Part shown: in pieces, positions 1 through 11,949 of the stretch
Numbering within the stretch: position 1 is the first letter of the stretch
Layout: every line of letters begins with the position of its first letter
The notes under the pieces: model-generated
The model's input: the letters and a program-made list of their open reading frames with translations, nothing else
Databases searched by the model: none
What the model was told of the DNA's origin: nothing
DNA from: Laccaria trichodermophora
Lineage: Eukaryota; Basidiomycota; Agaricomycetes; Agaricales; Hydnangiaceae
Assembly (NCBI GenBank): GCA_018417955.1
Contig: JACTVC010000005.1
Coordinates: forward strand, 1,550,001-1,614,000
DNA length: 64,000 nt
Direction: 5' to 3'
Program-made: the position numbers and the translations under genes

Positions 1-304
1 GAGTTGGTAAGGTAGTGAGAGTAACGTTGATAACGTCTAATATAAGGGAATAAGTTACGTTCAAGCTATATATGTTGCGTGCGTGAAATATCGTCCCAGA
101 GATCTCTGCAGCGTCTAGGAATTCAAGAGTCCAAAGTCAAAGTCCAAAGTCCAAAAATAAACGAAGTGACCATAGTTGGAGATATTGTAGATGTAATGAA
201 CGGGAGTGATTATAGGGGGAACCAATCAATACGAGAAGATCATCAACCACGGGTTAAGCACGATCTACACAAACGCAAGGGAAAAAAAATCTCATAATCA
301 GCTC
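1..304. other. Intergenic edge, no gene seen
   Basis: This stretch lies downstream of the 3' end of the glycosyltransferase gene. It is moderately AT-rich and holds only short unsupported open frames and a small direct repeat of a 'ccaaagt' motif near 130-155. I see no promoter or RNA gene. It may carry the 3' untranslated region of the neighbouring minus-strand gene. Confidence 0.5.
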
Positions 305-3300
305 TCAAGAAACACCACCAAAGAGAAAGAGAAAACCCACAGGAAGAAGTATATGACACCCAACAACCAAAGAAAGCGGAATAACCAACGCATAGTTCCA
401 CCCTTCGATCTGCCACCCAAACGGCACCACATCCGTCGTGAATATGATCATCATGGCAATGCAAGCAAAGCATATGATGAAGGACAACTTGAAGCGTTCC
501 CAGATTCTTGGGACTGTGAGTGAATTGTTGTTGTTAGTGCTGAAGCATACATAAAGGAGGAAGGAAGGAAGGAAAAAAACACCAACCTTCAATCCAGAAT
601 GAAGACCTTTCGACTTCTTTTCCTGTTGATCCCCAAGTCCTAAAATACATCATCAGCGGGCCGAAAAGTCGAGGCATAACAATATCTCACATATCGTACG
701 AGAACAGATGCGCCAGGAGAGCGGTTGAGAGATGTATACTCAGCCCACCAAAGAAGAACAAGCTAATGAACAAAAATATCAGTCGTTGTCGTTGTCATCA
801 TAATCTCACAACTTGTGAAAAAACTCACAAGAAAGGTATCCACCTCAGATTCTCCAAAAGCGCACCGGCCATATTCCTATGCCCAAGCCGATATTCCAAA
901 AGCGTATACCCCACATTCCCTATACCAGGAAAGACAACAGTACACGCAAGGAGAATCTCGAAACTGTGTAGATAGAATTGATCGATTTGGAATGAAAGGC
1001 CCAGTAGGAGGTAGTTCATAATTGAGCCGAAACACGCGGCTGCGATACCGTCTGTAGATGGGACGTTAACAAGATTCAATTGATACTTGGACACGCATGA
1101 AATGATTGATGGACTTACAATACGAGAACATATCTAAAGCCGAGTACCAGTGAGCCAAATTAGAAAGACGAGAGACAAAATAAGGCATACAAGACATCAT
1201 TCCAATCTTATAATGAAGCGGTGCCTTCGACCATACGAAACCACGGAGTTGGGGACTGATAGGTCCATGACGCCACCACTTGATAAGTGGGTTGAAGATG
1301 ATCTCGTTACAGCCTACAACAACGCCATCATCAGCCTCGAGACATGCAATGGAAAGAGGGAAAGAGGCAAACCATAAGCATACTTCTGCCACCTCGCAAG
1401 CTCATCAACAACAGTCAACGACACACCCTCCTTGAACCCTCCCTCAGAATACGTCGCCCAGCGCAGAGTATACCCCTTCAACAAGAGCCTAAGCGCGAGA
1501 TCAAAGTCCTCCGAGACGTTAGCCTCCGACCACTGCTTTCGCCGCCCATCCGCCGGGTCGATGAACGCCGCGTCTTGCACTGCAGACCAGCGGAGAAAGG
1601 CATTATGTCCCACAAAAGGGGCTACTTCACCATTAGCGCACCCGAGAGATATACATTTGTTGATACGCCTCGTGAAGTGGGTTATGCCGTTTTCAAAGTA
1701 ATGGTGTGCGACTTGCATGACGTCTTTAAAGTTGGAAAAGTTGAGCACGTGTGAAAAAATAGTGGGAGAAAAGAGAGAGAGAGAAAGAGAGAGGGAAACT
1801 TACCAGATTCATGTTGGATAATAGCCACATCCGGAGACTCTCCCATCTCCCTTGCAGCATCCCTAAAACAATCCTTTACAATGGCTTAGCCAACGTCCTC
1901 ACAAAAAAGGGTCACTCAAAACATACCTCCGGGACAACCGTATCCGAATCAATAATCAAAATAATCTCGCCCACCCTCAACGACTTTCCATTCGCACAGC
2001 GGGGCTTCCACTTCTTCCCACTCTCCTCATACATCTCCTCTTGCGCCATGCGCATAGCCTGGTCCTCGAGGTAGTCGTCCCCGTTATCCTGCGCGCCCTG
2101 CGCATCTAGCTGTGCGAGGAATTTCTCGAGCTTGAGGGAGAGTTGTAGACCATAGTTCATGCTGAAGTTGTTAAGCTGCTTAATTGCATCAAAGTGGACG
2201 AAAACACCCACTTGCTAGCCTTCTTGAACTTACCCGCCCTCTTAAACCCTTCAGGTGAAGACGAATGAGGCGGCCTAGCTACCCAGCCAATATTGTGGTT
2301 GGCGTAGAATGCAATACGTTCGTTTTGGTCGGCCTCTGGTATACATTGCATACCGTCATCGCAGATGAAGATTGCCGAAGTTCCTCCTAATTCATCAATC
2401 ATGAGACGTTGGGAGATGTACAAAGAAAGAAGTAGAACTTGCCTTGACGAGCATACGTCTGCATAGCTCTCTTTACTGAAAAGACGGACAGGGATCTACA
2501 CGACGGTTAACAACCAGAATATATGCTGTTGAAATGCAAAACACGCATACATGGTCTGCTCCAAGCTTTCCTTGTACACTGGCATTTGGATTGTGATATG
2601 CGGTAGATTATTGTCGATCTCTGGGTTCGGCGCGGGTTTGATGGCGGAGTAGTACATTGAGTTTTCGTGATATTGCGCTACAGGGCCGAGTCTGGCGGAG
2701 GGAGAGGTAAATATATGCGCTTGAGATTGAGTACAAGGGAAACGCACACAAGGCAGATGTTACCGATGAGTTGGAGGCAGAAGAACTGCAGCAGTTTTAC
2801 TCAGTAGAGTGGTATAGAAAAAAGATATGGACGTACGATGGATACGCAATAGATGACAGGTAAAGTACCCAGCAGGGCGAACCGGGTCATACTCCCATCT
2901 AAAGCATATTCTTCGAGGAGCACACGAATACCTGAGGACATGAAATCTGACACATATAAGGGGTAAGCGCAGCACTTAAAATAACATCAACAAAAAACGG
3001 ACAAGCAGCCAACGCGGCACCAAGCCCTGCATACATAGGCCCAATGAGAACCAATTTCCTCTCCTCTCTCTTGCCTGGGGCGCCCTTCTCTGGGTCGGCA
3101 TTGAGAGCAGCCCCATTGCGAGGCTTCAATTTCCACCCCCACCAGTTGTCTTTCGGAGACGGCGGCTTTTCTGTCAACTTGTCCTTGGACTCGTCCTCAT
3201 TCGACTGCTCTTCCGCCTCTTTCTCATTGAGCTCAGGTAACGCTTCTTCTCTCGTCTGCGAGGAGTTAAGGGAACTGGCCAGTGAAGGGGTCTGTTTCCG

Positions 3301-3973
3301 CCCGATGGCCCGTGTGCGCCAAATATGCTTGATGAGCTTTTCCTCAAACTCTCTGCAAAGCGGGATCATGCCTTCTAACGCATAACTCCACAGAACGACG
3401 GCATTTTCGTCCCGCTGGAGAGAAAATTCCCAGTGTGAGCAACGGGTGCATTTACGAAGATAGAAGATGTGGGGAACGTACGATAAAAGCGCCGCATTGA
3501 TCCTTCTCTGCCTGGGGCAGCTGATCCATCGATTGTAAGATTTGGATGCGGGTGTTTTGGTCGAGATATAACGAATCGTCCGTTGCGCCGCTGATTAATT
3601 AGTAGGTCAGAAATGTGGGTTTGAGTGAGTAGCAAAAGCCTTGCTTACATTTTACGAATGGCAGCATGCACGGCGGCACTGCGAATCTTGACTGCGACGA
3701 CTGGGTTGAGTCTTCGGACTGCAGCCTCGAAGGGGATGAGTGACCGGTTCTCATATGGGAACAAGCGGAAGAAACCGCTGTCGACGCGTATGGCTACACC
3801 CGTCGAGGCGGTATCTTGTGAAGGCATGAACCAGTTGTCCTGTTGTGTGTTCTCATCTGCGCAGAGATTAGATGAATACTATTGGTGAACACGACGAAAG
3901 AAACTGACATATTTTATGAAGCCATGCGTCCCAGAGATCATAGTCGCTGTTCTGTATGGTGACCGCGGTCATG
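305..3973 (-). CDS. GT2-family membrane glycosyltransferase (fungal type 2 glycosyltransferase)
   Basis: This is a multi-exon gene for a processive family 2 glycosyltransferase that should sit in a membrane and make or export a surface polysaccharide. Translation begins at 3973 (MTAVTIQNSDYDLWDAWLHK), an intron follows at about 3910, and the frame then continues through QQDNWFMPSQDTAS. Visible catalytic features, in order, are QMPVYKESLEQT (nucleotide-sugar binding, ~2580), ICDDGM (~2360), a DXD-type DSDT (~1950), EDFDLALRL (~1510) and an ARWQKYAYG element standing in for QxxRW (~1420). The last ~300 residues are strongly hydrophobic and suggest several membrane spans. The order and motifs match the type 2 glycosyltransferases known from filamentous ascomycetes, where loss impairs hyphal growth on solid surfaces; the product is not established. 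At least eight introns are inferred. The stop is at 305-307. Confidence 0.8.
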
Positions 3974-4927
3974 GAGGATTAAGGGGCGAAGATTAGCAGC
4001 AGTAAGGTAACTTTTAGTGGTATAAGGGAGGGGGCAAGAGCGGGGACCAAAGAACCAAGTGAAGGCTTTAAGGACATCATGGACAGCGATATACTTAGTA
4101 GTAGTAGGAAGGAACATGATGGCCTTTCCAAAAACGTAAATTTACAATCCGCCACGGACCCTTCTCTTCGACACAAATATCTCCATACAGACTTTCATCC
4201 TGACACTGATATCGGTGTCAACTGCAGTGAGCATCATTATCATTTCTCCGTGCCCTCTGTTCTCATCTTCTGCCACACCTGACACAGTACCTTTTCTTCT
4301 CTTTTAGCCAACTTTTGTTGAGATCATTATACCCGTTATCGATTCGACGACTGGGACAAAATTATGATCCTACATAACAGACCGATATTGCAGTATACCT
4401 CAGCAAAGCGTCAGTTAGAATCACGCAATACTTGGACACCTGTGAATCTGACTTTTTTCCTACAAGTTTCAGCTTTGACATGCACTGGCCATGGCAGGCA
4501 TGAAGGCCTTGAGGAATCAATAGATTGCATCCCCGACGGCCCAACTGATTATCTTCCCGCGGGAAATAAAAATACCAGCTTCGTACCGACCCATTGGAAG
4601 GCCACCGTATTTCCTCTTTCTCCGGTGAAAAGAAGACCATTTTATGTAAATAAAATGATGCCGATGTCCTGCCTATGGAGTAGTACAGCCCACGTTGGTA
4701 TTGAATACTCTCCCACCCGGTGACAGCCCCCATCGAACCTACCCACACAATATTCAAGTTCATCCACACCCGGATGCTAGACCCACCCCTGGCGACAAAA
4801 ATACCACAGTAAATGATCAGAATCTTCTTACCATACATCCCTAATTAACTCATCCTCTTAGTCGTTTATAACTTCCAAAGTTGTGCGTTCACACTTTGTA
4901 TTATCATCCCCCATTTTTTTTTTCGCC
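3974..4927. promoter_or_regulatory. Shared divergent promoter region
   Basis: These ~950 bases separate the starts of two divergently transcribed cell-wall genes, the GT2 enzyme and the Kre6-like enzyme. The bases just before 4928 are a pyrimidine-rich tract ending in tttttttttcgcc before the ATG, a common fungal start context. No canonical TATA box or coding frame is convincing; the open frames here are short and lack recognisable content. Confidence 0.5.
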
Positions 4928-7140
4928 ATGTCCGAGACGAGCAGCAAAATCTCCACCGACAAAACTCCATCCGAACCCACCCGTCCAAACACAAGCAGCT
5001 CCCTCGCAAGCAACCCATTCACCTCAGCCCGTCCAAACACAGGCAGCTCCCTCGCAAGCAACCCATTCACCTCCGCCCGTCCAAACACAAGCAGCTCCCT
5101 CACAAGCAACCCCTTCGCCACACCCGTCTCCAGCCGTCCCCCCTCCATCATCGCAACAAGCACCCGCATCGCCGGTCCCTCAAAAGTCTCCTTCTCCGAA
5201 ACCACCTCAAACACCTCAAACTACCTCACAATCCCACCACGCACCGGCACCATCTCCGCTTCACGCTCAAACCTCTCCGCACGGTCCTCCTCCTCCCGCC
5301 TGAGCAACGTTTTCCCCAAATCCGAGTCTTCTACTACCAGTGCCAGTGGCGTGCAGCTCCGCGGAGTCAACGATGCAAGCGTCAAAGCACCCGTCCCGCG
5401 TATGCGCTCACACATGCTCCCAGAGGGCATTGAGGTCCCCAAACCATGGACCGACGTCAAAAACCCGCGAGCGGCCATTTCGTATTGGATGGTCTACGCG
5501 ATTATTTTTATGGGTCTAGCTGGGGGTGCTGTGCAGTGCTATTTCACGTATACGGGCGTAGCACTTGATAAGCAGCCGCTTTGTCTGGTGTTGGAGGAGA
5601 ACTTTGATAATGAGACGGCCGTTTTTGGACCTGGTGGGACTTTTTTCAGGGAGGTTAATATGGATGGATTTGGGTTCGTACTTTCGCATACGTCTAATTA
5701 CTTAAATTACTTATCGACAATCTTTCTTAGGAATGGCGAATTCGAAATGACAACCGCATCAACGAACAACTCCTACGTCTCCAACGGGCACCTATACATC
5801 GTGCCCACCCTCACATCCGACAACATTGGTACAGCCGCCGTACTCGATGGCACGGTGTACAATATCACAGACTGTACATTCAACACCACCGCTCCGTACA
5901 ATGGGTGGATCGATTCAGGGAGTGGGAGGGTATTCGATTGGGATTCGTATTATCGGAGCTGTAGTGCTGTTAGCAATGCTACGAGTGGGAGTATCATTAA
6001 CCCCGTGCAAAGCGCGAGGTTGACGACGCAGTTTAGTGCTAGTATTAAGTTTGGGAGGGTTGAGATCAGGGCGAAGATGCCCAATGGGTGGGTGGATTTT
6101 TTTTCTACATTGCAAGTGATTGCTGATACCTGTTATTTCAGAGACTGGGTAAGTTGAACTTGTTGTTCTGAAAATTCGTCTGTTAAGCTGTGATCCCGCA
6201 GCTTTGGCCCGCTATGTGGATGTTACCCAAAGACAGTGTATACGGTGCCTGGCCTCTCAGTGGCGAAATCGACATTGTCGAATCGCGCGGTAACGGCTTG
6301 CGATACACTGCCCAGTACGTCTCGTCTCATATATATCTTCTAGCCTGATATAGACGGTACATTCCTTTAGCGGCTCAAACTACGTCAACGGCGCACTAAA
6401 CTGGGGCCCAACATTAAACCTGAATGGGGTATCCCTATCCCACTCCTGGTGGACCGAAAAACGCACATCATTCGCATCTGATTTTCATACCTACGCATTG
6501 GAGTGGACTGAGGATTTCCTGTACGGCCTTCCCTTTTCTTCCCCCCTTGCTTTTTAATGAGCTTTTGCTTTATCAAGGCGCATATACGTCGACTCCCGAC
6601 TCCACACCCTCCTCGACATGCGCTTCAACGTGCCTTTCTTCCAACGAGGTAATTTCCCAGAGGTCATATACAACGGCTCCTCTCGCACTCCCCTCCGGAA
6701 TCCATGGATCAACGGGACGAACGCCACGCCATTCGACCAAGGTAAACTCAAATCATCTTTCTCGCTCTTCCGTCATCCTTACCTTGATTGATCACCGCTA
6801 GAATTCTACCTCATCTTAAACGTAGCGGTAGGCAGCACGAACGGATGGTTTCCCGAAGGACAAGGCGACAAGCCGTGGTTGGATCACGCCGCTAGTACAT
6901 CTTCTCCTCTCCTCCATTTTTACTCGTCCCTTCTTTCTAACCTTTTTCCTGCGCTAGACCCGATGCGCGATTTCCTCAAAAACATCAAGCAATGGTACCC
7001 CACGTGGCCTGCAAACGCCGAAGATCGTGCATTGGTTGTGTATGTGCCTTTTCTCTCGTCTGATGCGTTCCGGAATTGTTTGTTACTCACACAGTTTTTT
7101 TTTTCACAGTGACTATGTCAAGATGTGGAAACATTGTTAA
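4928..7140 (+). CDS. Kre6/Skn1-type glycoside hydrolase family 16 protein
   Basis: This encodes a type II membrane protein of the Kre6/Skn1 group, needed in fungi for beta-1,6-glucan in the cell wall. The start at 4928 is followed by a Ser/Thr/Pro-rich cytosolic tail, then a single membrane span (WMVYAIIFMGLAGGAVQCYF, ~5485-5545), then a luminal GH16 domain. The catalytic signature GEIDIVESRG is at ~6262-6291, with both glutamates and the aspartate present. Later blocks such as YALEWTEDFL, MRFNVPFFQRGNFP and FYLILNVAVGS follow family order. Exons are joined by about eight short introns; for example, AKMPNG and DWLWPAMW are joined by removing ~6087-6142 and a second intron ending near 6201. 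The protein ends DYVKMWKHC with the stop at 7138-7140. The tail holds three 16-residue repeats. The enzymatic activity of Kre6 proteins is debated; membership is clear. Confidence 0.88.
4981..5125 (+). repeat. Three in-frame 48-bp repeats in the Kre6-like tail
   Basis: Units begin at 4981, 5029 and 5077 and encode RPNTSSSLASNPFTSA with minor changes. The period is a multiple of three, so copy-number change would keep the frame. The repeat lies in the disordered N-terminal cytosolic part of the GH16 protein. Confidence 0.85.
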
Positions 7141-8648
7141 CCCCCTGTCTTATTGAGTCTCCTTGTTCTTTGGGTTGGGGTTGATTGCTGCTTTAATTAT
7201 CACGGGTGCCATGCACTGCAATTAGACGCTTTAATATGTATTACGACTATGCGTTTATACCACAATTTAGCATGGACCTTGCGTACGTACTTGGCATAAG
7301 TAGTTTCATCTACATAAAATAATCATTCCATCACTCCTCGAATCGATCTAAGGAGAGGCTACAAATCCTCACCGGGGCCCTACTAGTAGCTTACCCCTTA
7401 TATTGTTACGTCCATTAACTTGAAGTTCAAGGTACCAACACCCTAATCATAATCAAATTTCTGTTCGCCCGTATTGGTGCTTCCTGGTCTTGATCATTAT
7501 TTAATCTTCCTGCGGAACGGCCAGGAACAGCCGCGGGACGGACGAAAATACTAATCCAGGGTGGTGGATATAGCGGAGAGCTATTCAGGTAGAGGAGATA
7601 TTTCGCAAGTGCCAAGACGAGGACTGCTAGAACTGAAGTAAAAATAGATGCTTCGTTCAACAATTCTCAGCCTATCCGAAAAAGATGAGCAGAACAGAGG
7701 TATTAACTTGGAGCCGCGAAATGAGGTTCACAACGCCCCATTTCAATTTTTCACTGGAGATAAATTTCGTAATAAGGAGCGATAGGCGACCGAACGATTC
7801 GGATGGGTAGTAGCGCCGGAGAATAAAACAATGATATCAAGTACGTTACTTTAATTAATATACAGTGTAGGGAGGAAAAGCGTTGAACGGGCGGGCACAT
7901 CTAGAATCAGTGATAAATGGTGAAACGTTGATGTTTGGCACGACATGGAGTGTTCAAGGCGGCTGGAAAAATTCAAAGCACGTAACACCTTACAAAAAAA
8001 AAGCTGGCGCTATGGCAGAGCGCCCAGGATTGCAAGGTTGCGTTATCGCTCAGCCTCGACTGCGTCGCTAACGCGGCGACGGAAACTGTGCCTAGGAAAG
8101 GCACAGATATTGTACTTGCGGAAGGCCCGCGTCAAGTGGGACATTTCCTTTTGGGTTTCAGTTGAGCAGACCGCCCAGGATTGCAAACTTCGTTGCGTTA
8201 TCGCTGAGCCTCGACCGCGTCGCTAACGCTGCAGCGGAACTGTGCCCCGAAAGAGCACAGGTATGCATTTGCGGAAGGCCCAGGTCCAAGCTGGGTCCAA
8301 GTAGGGCATTTTCTTCTGAAATTCAGCAGACGAAGGTGAGCAAATGGTGCATGATGTTTATCTGCAATCGTGGAAACAAACACGATGCAACTCGACTGTG
8401 CACGCCAAGGCATGCACTTTGGAGGCCCTGAATGGTTGAACCACGAATGTGGCTGTATATATCACGACGGATCAGCAGGAGCAGCCATGATCTGGGTAGG
8501 CCCAAGAACATTCAGGGATGAATTCTCTGTTGAAAGCAGCAGCCTAGACAGAAAGATTGTCCGAAATGTGAACAATAGTTCCATCGTCGCAAATAACTTT
8601 GAAGCGCACTAGCGGGGTATTTGTTAGGGGGCGGTCAGGGACAAAAAC
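7141..8648. other. Intergenic region with a diverged repeat, no clear gene
   Basis: No recognisable gene is present. A minus-strand frame at 7427-7663 encodes a short hydrophobic stretch (SVLAVLVLALAKYLLYLNSS) that could belong to a tiny membrane protein, but I see no supporting exon. The part from 8020 to 8290 holds two diverged copies of a ~110-base sequence, listed separately. Confidence 0.45.
8020..8290 (+). repeat. Diverged direct repeat, two copies of ~110 bp
   Basis: Copy 1 starts near 8020 (gcgcccaggattgcaagg) and copy 2 near 8170 (ccgcccaggattgcaaac). Both continue through cgttatcgct-agcctcga, gcgtcgctaacgc and gcggaaggccc. The spacing is ~150 bases. No coding frame is shared convincingly, so this looks like a decayed local duplication or a piece of a mobile element. 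Confidence 0.75.
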
Positions 8649-9387
8649 CTAATTGAGCAGAAACGTACGGACTGTGAAGGGGACACCCTTTTCTTTTCGT
8701 ATGCTGGTAAAGTATATCGTACCCGAGCCTGCGCGAGATAACAGGGAGGTGAGCGAAAGTGAAAGCCATGGGATATGAACACGGACTTTTTGACCCCCGT
8801 ATCCTGAAGCTGACATCGATGTTACCCTGCAGCTGGTTAATCTAAGAAGCAGCAACACAGATTTAGCCCGGGCGGCAGGTACTGGGAAATAAAACAAAAA
8901 ACGTACATGTCCACTTATCCAAGGGTCTCCGTTCAACCACCACTCCGGCTGCGGTCTTATCACCTCACCCAACACTTGTCTCAACTGAGGATCCTCCCTC
9001 ACGGCTCGCAATATGCTCCGAGATACAGAGCTCGAGAGTTTTTCCTGATTCGTCACGTACGCCATAAACCCCGACCACCCCAGCACGGCAATGGCCAATG
9101 CAGAGATCGCAACAGGCCACTTGGACTATACCACTTGACGTAAGAACATGAACGGGCAAATGCATCTAGGACGTTACTTTTATTTTTGGCAACTCTCTAT
9201 ATGGTGGGTGTTTGGCGTAGTAAGGCCGTGGTTTTGAGGTAGCTGAGTATGTCTCGACGACGGGCTCGCTTGTTGAAGGCGGAGGTCGAGGAAGTTCTGT
9301 AGCGTAGTTCCTGATGCAGCTACCGAGAGCTTCGCGCCTGCATAATGTGCTCTGTTGCCTGAAGGCACGTAATCCGATTGAAGCCAT
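8649..9387 (-). CDS. COA1: Cytochrome c oxidase assembly factor Coa1
   Basis: This is a four-exon gene for the mitochondrial inner-membrane factor that helps assemble cytochrome c oxidase by acting on newly made Cox1. The start at 9387 gives MASIGLRAFRQQSTLCRREA, a typical Arg-rich presequence. Exon 1 ends near 9178 (ELPKIK). Exon 2 resumes WPVAISALAIAVLGWSGFMA, the single membrane span, followed by YVTNQEKLSSSVSRSIL and PEWWLNGDPWISGH. Exon 3 encodes INQLQGNIDVSFRIRGSK and exon 4 SGTIYFTSIRKEKGVPFTV, ending at 8649. The membrane span plus these downstream blocks is the Coa1 family layout. A broken copy of exon 1 lies at 12980-13092. Confidence 0.82.
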
Positions 9388-9648
9388 GAGGGCTATTGGT
9401 AGTGAATATGAATACTGTTTTGAAGTCCCTCCAGGCTCCCGGCTCAGCCAAAATCACGTGTCGAGTTATTTAATGGAATGTGTTGCAATTCCACCTTTCA
9501 CCCTTCTTCATGGCGCCAACGCCTCTCATTCAGACGCGATAAGTTCACCATTCACTCAGCTGTTAAAACATAAAAGGAAAGAAGCCATGCGAGCAGATGA
9601 TCACCTTCAATCTGAGAATCGGTTGTCGTAATCAAGGCCACTAAACCA
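9388..9648. promoter_or_regulatory. Upstream region of COA1
   Basis: This short gap separates the COA1 start from the 3' part of the duplicated unknown locus. It should contain the COA1 promoter. No clear TATA element or other motif was recognised. The similarity between this locus and the copy at 12.98 kb extends only slightly past the COA1 start codon. Confidence 0.4.
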
Positions 9649-10380
9649 CTACTCTTCCTCGAGCAAAGCTGAAATGCTACATACGGCGGCCTTTCTGAGT
9701 CCCGTGAGCTGAAGATTGATTTGATCTCCAGGATTGAGGTGCAAGTAATTTAAAGCCAGAGAGGGTGCTGACTGCCTGCCAAAGGCAGCTCTAGATCTCA
9801 ACTGTGACTTTTCTTTGGATCTGATGAGATTCAGGTAACGCCATCCCAGGACCTCGGACAGAAATTGGGATGTTGCCCATTGCAAGGTTCGTCCTTTCTA
9901 ACTGTTAATTTCCATTACTTATCCACGTTCAGCTGGAGCGTCATCTGGCTCATCCATGCTCTCATATTCCTCGCTCTGGGGATCCTCGTTGGCCTTGTTG
10001 CTTCTAAGGTGACTCTTTCGACCTTCTGGATTATGACCTAGCAGCAAAAGATTGACTCCTCACTTCCTCCCAGTCCCCGGATCGAAAAGGAACGTTGTCG
10101 CTCCCCACTGCAATGTTGACTACTTATCCTTGACGTTCAAGCGTGTGCGCATTTGCAAGACCACGAAGAAAGAAAATACCCTGTAAAACAACAACGATAC
10201 TTCGACTATTTACTTCCTTCACTCTGTATTCTCGTTACGAAACTGATGACAGAGTATAATTTTGATCGAATTACAGCTATGTTTCTTGACGCGCTGCTCG
10301 CCATTGAGGAATCAGAGCTGGTGTTTTACACCAGTTGCTTTACCGGTGATCGAGCTAATAGAGGTCCAATGTGAATATGT
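9649..10380 (-). CDS. Unrecognised duplicated locus, copy A
   Basis: I do not recognise this gene. Similarity to 15156-15805 is patchy but clear, and the conserved pieces read best on the minus strand: MASSASRNI-VIRSKLYSVI (~10310-10250), a block ending VVLQMRTRLNV (~10140), SNKANEDPQSEEYESMDEP (~9990-9930) and SQLRSRAAFGRQ (~9810-9775), ending ALLEEE at 9649. The frame changes between blocks, so either introns intervene or the locus is decaying. Nothing suggests a function. The boundaries are those of the similarity, not proven gene ends. Confidence 0.35.
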
Positions 10381-10686
10381 TTCGAGGTGAACTTATACGA
10401 CAACAGTAGAATGGTAAAGAAAAAAAGAGTCCGATAAACCTGATTGTAAGTACTCGGCGCGTGTACTAACCGAAATACCAATTCTCTCTGAGAGAAGGGA
10501 TGTTACAGGTTTGTTCTCTTCAGAAAAATGGGAAGGGGATCATAGAACACTTTTTTGTTTTTTCTTGGAAATTGGAAATATGAAAGAGAGGAAGGTGGCT
10601 GAAATACAGTGACCAGGCGCGATTGCATACCCTAACAAATTCGTGACTATGAACAAGAATGGTGGCCACCACGCTTGCAACGATGC
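10381..10686. other. Short intergenic gap
   Basis: This stretch lies between the duplicated unknown locus and the 3' end of the next minus-strand gene. It is AT-rich, with a tttttgttttttcttgg tract near 10552. No gene or structured element was seen. Confidence 0.45.
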
Positions 10687-11949
10687 TTAATTTTGCGAGG
10701 TGATCACATACTCTGTGGCCTCGGGCACCTTCATGGAAGCGAAGGAGTCAAGAATGGGGGACGGGACGGAATACGGAGCCTTCGTCAAAAGTTGGCGGAC
10801 AGGGGTGTAAAGTGTATCCGCGATACTTGCCCTGTTGGGTGGATCTGCCTTCACATCCTCCCTCAGCTTTTTCTTGGTGTCCTGATCGAGGGTTTTCCAG
10901 AGAGCCAACCCAAAGGTGTTTGCGTCCGGGTCAGATTTCAGGTTGGTTCTGATCTGTGCCGCAATGATCTGCGAAAGCTGGAGTGACCTGTGGCCGTTTG
11001 GAGGAGCAGCTTCATAGAATTGCTCCATATCTGCGCGGCAGTCTCGATCGTCTGGCTGGCCGATGGCGGGAACGTCGCTGTCGGTACCCCCAGTTGGGTC
11101 ATTTCTGGCCGACAGTGCAGCGAGATGGGCCGGCAGATGGTCGGGTTTCAACCCAGCGGCGAGGAGAATCCTTCGATCTGAACGACGATGAAAAGAAAAT
11201 GAGCATGCGAAGATCCAAGAATTGGCAGAAGAGCAGCTTACCGAAATATTGCAGAACTTCCTGGCCCTCGGCTGTGTGATGGGGGAATATGAAAGGTCCA
11301 TGATGTGTAGTCAACTTTGGGTCCTAATATGTATTAATTAGTCCTATTTTTTGAGAAGGAGTAAAGAGACGATTCCTACCAGTTTCGGAACATTTGAAAT
11401 GATAAAGGCCACCAGTGGTGGGATGACTAGATTCGTCACGGCATTCACAAAGAATGCTGGGACCGGAATGGGGAGGAGACTGAGAGCGCGTTTCACGTAG
11501 CCATTGATCTCGTTGGCAATTGGGCCCTGCAAGTTGGCTTTAGCCCAATCCGTTACCTTGGATTTGACAAAGTCTGGCAGTAATTTCCAGACGATCTTGA
11601 ACAAGTCACCCGCTGAGGGGAGGCCAAAGGTTTTGGCATTGTCTTCGGTGCTGTCATTGTCGCTGGTACTGCTATCGACGCCGTGGTTTCGGGAAACAAC
11701 TCGGACGATCTGAAGCTGGTCAAGGGAACGGCACCAGTTCATCTGCGGATTGTCGGAATAAATCCGCGCGACATGGTACCTCGCGTCGTGCTCTGTGGGA
11801 CAGGTCTGAGCAACTTTCGGATCGCTAAGATAGGCACCGAGCTCGTCGTTCGTCGTGATACTGCTGAGGCCTGTATGAGATGGTGAGGAGGGCAAGATCA
11901 AAGCTGAGCTGAATGTAGGTGTCTGACCAATTCCTTTTGTAGTGGTCAT
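10687..11949 (-). CDS. Unrecognised three-exon protein with a hydrophobic segment
   Basis: Function is unknown. I chose the start at 11949 (MTTTKGIGQTPTFSSA) because a pyrimidine-rich leader precedes it; the frame is open farther upstream, so a longer form is possible. Exon 1 holds a polar N-terminal half and a hydrophobic stretch ending FIISNVPKL (~11460-11385). Exon 2 (~11316-11236) encodes DPKLTTHHGPFIFPHHTAEG and ends LQYF. Exon 3 continues RRILLAAGLKPDHLPAHLAA and has a helical polar C-terminus ending EYVITSQN at 10687. The intron ends (gtaggaat...attag and gtaagc...ttcag) are good consensus sites and keep the frame. The hydrophobic segment could be membrane-embedded. No known domain was identified. 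Confidence 0.6.

Noticed and set aside
4362..4838. 158-residue minus-strand frame between the two cell-wall genes
   Set aside because: It has no known motif, no conserved residues and lies in the divergent promoter region.
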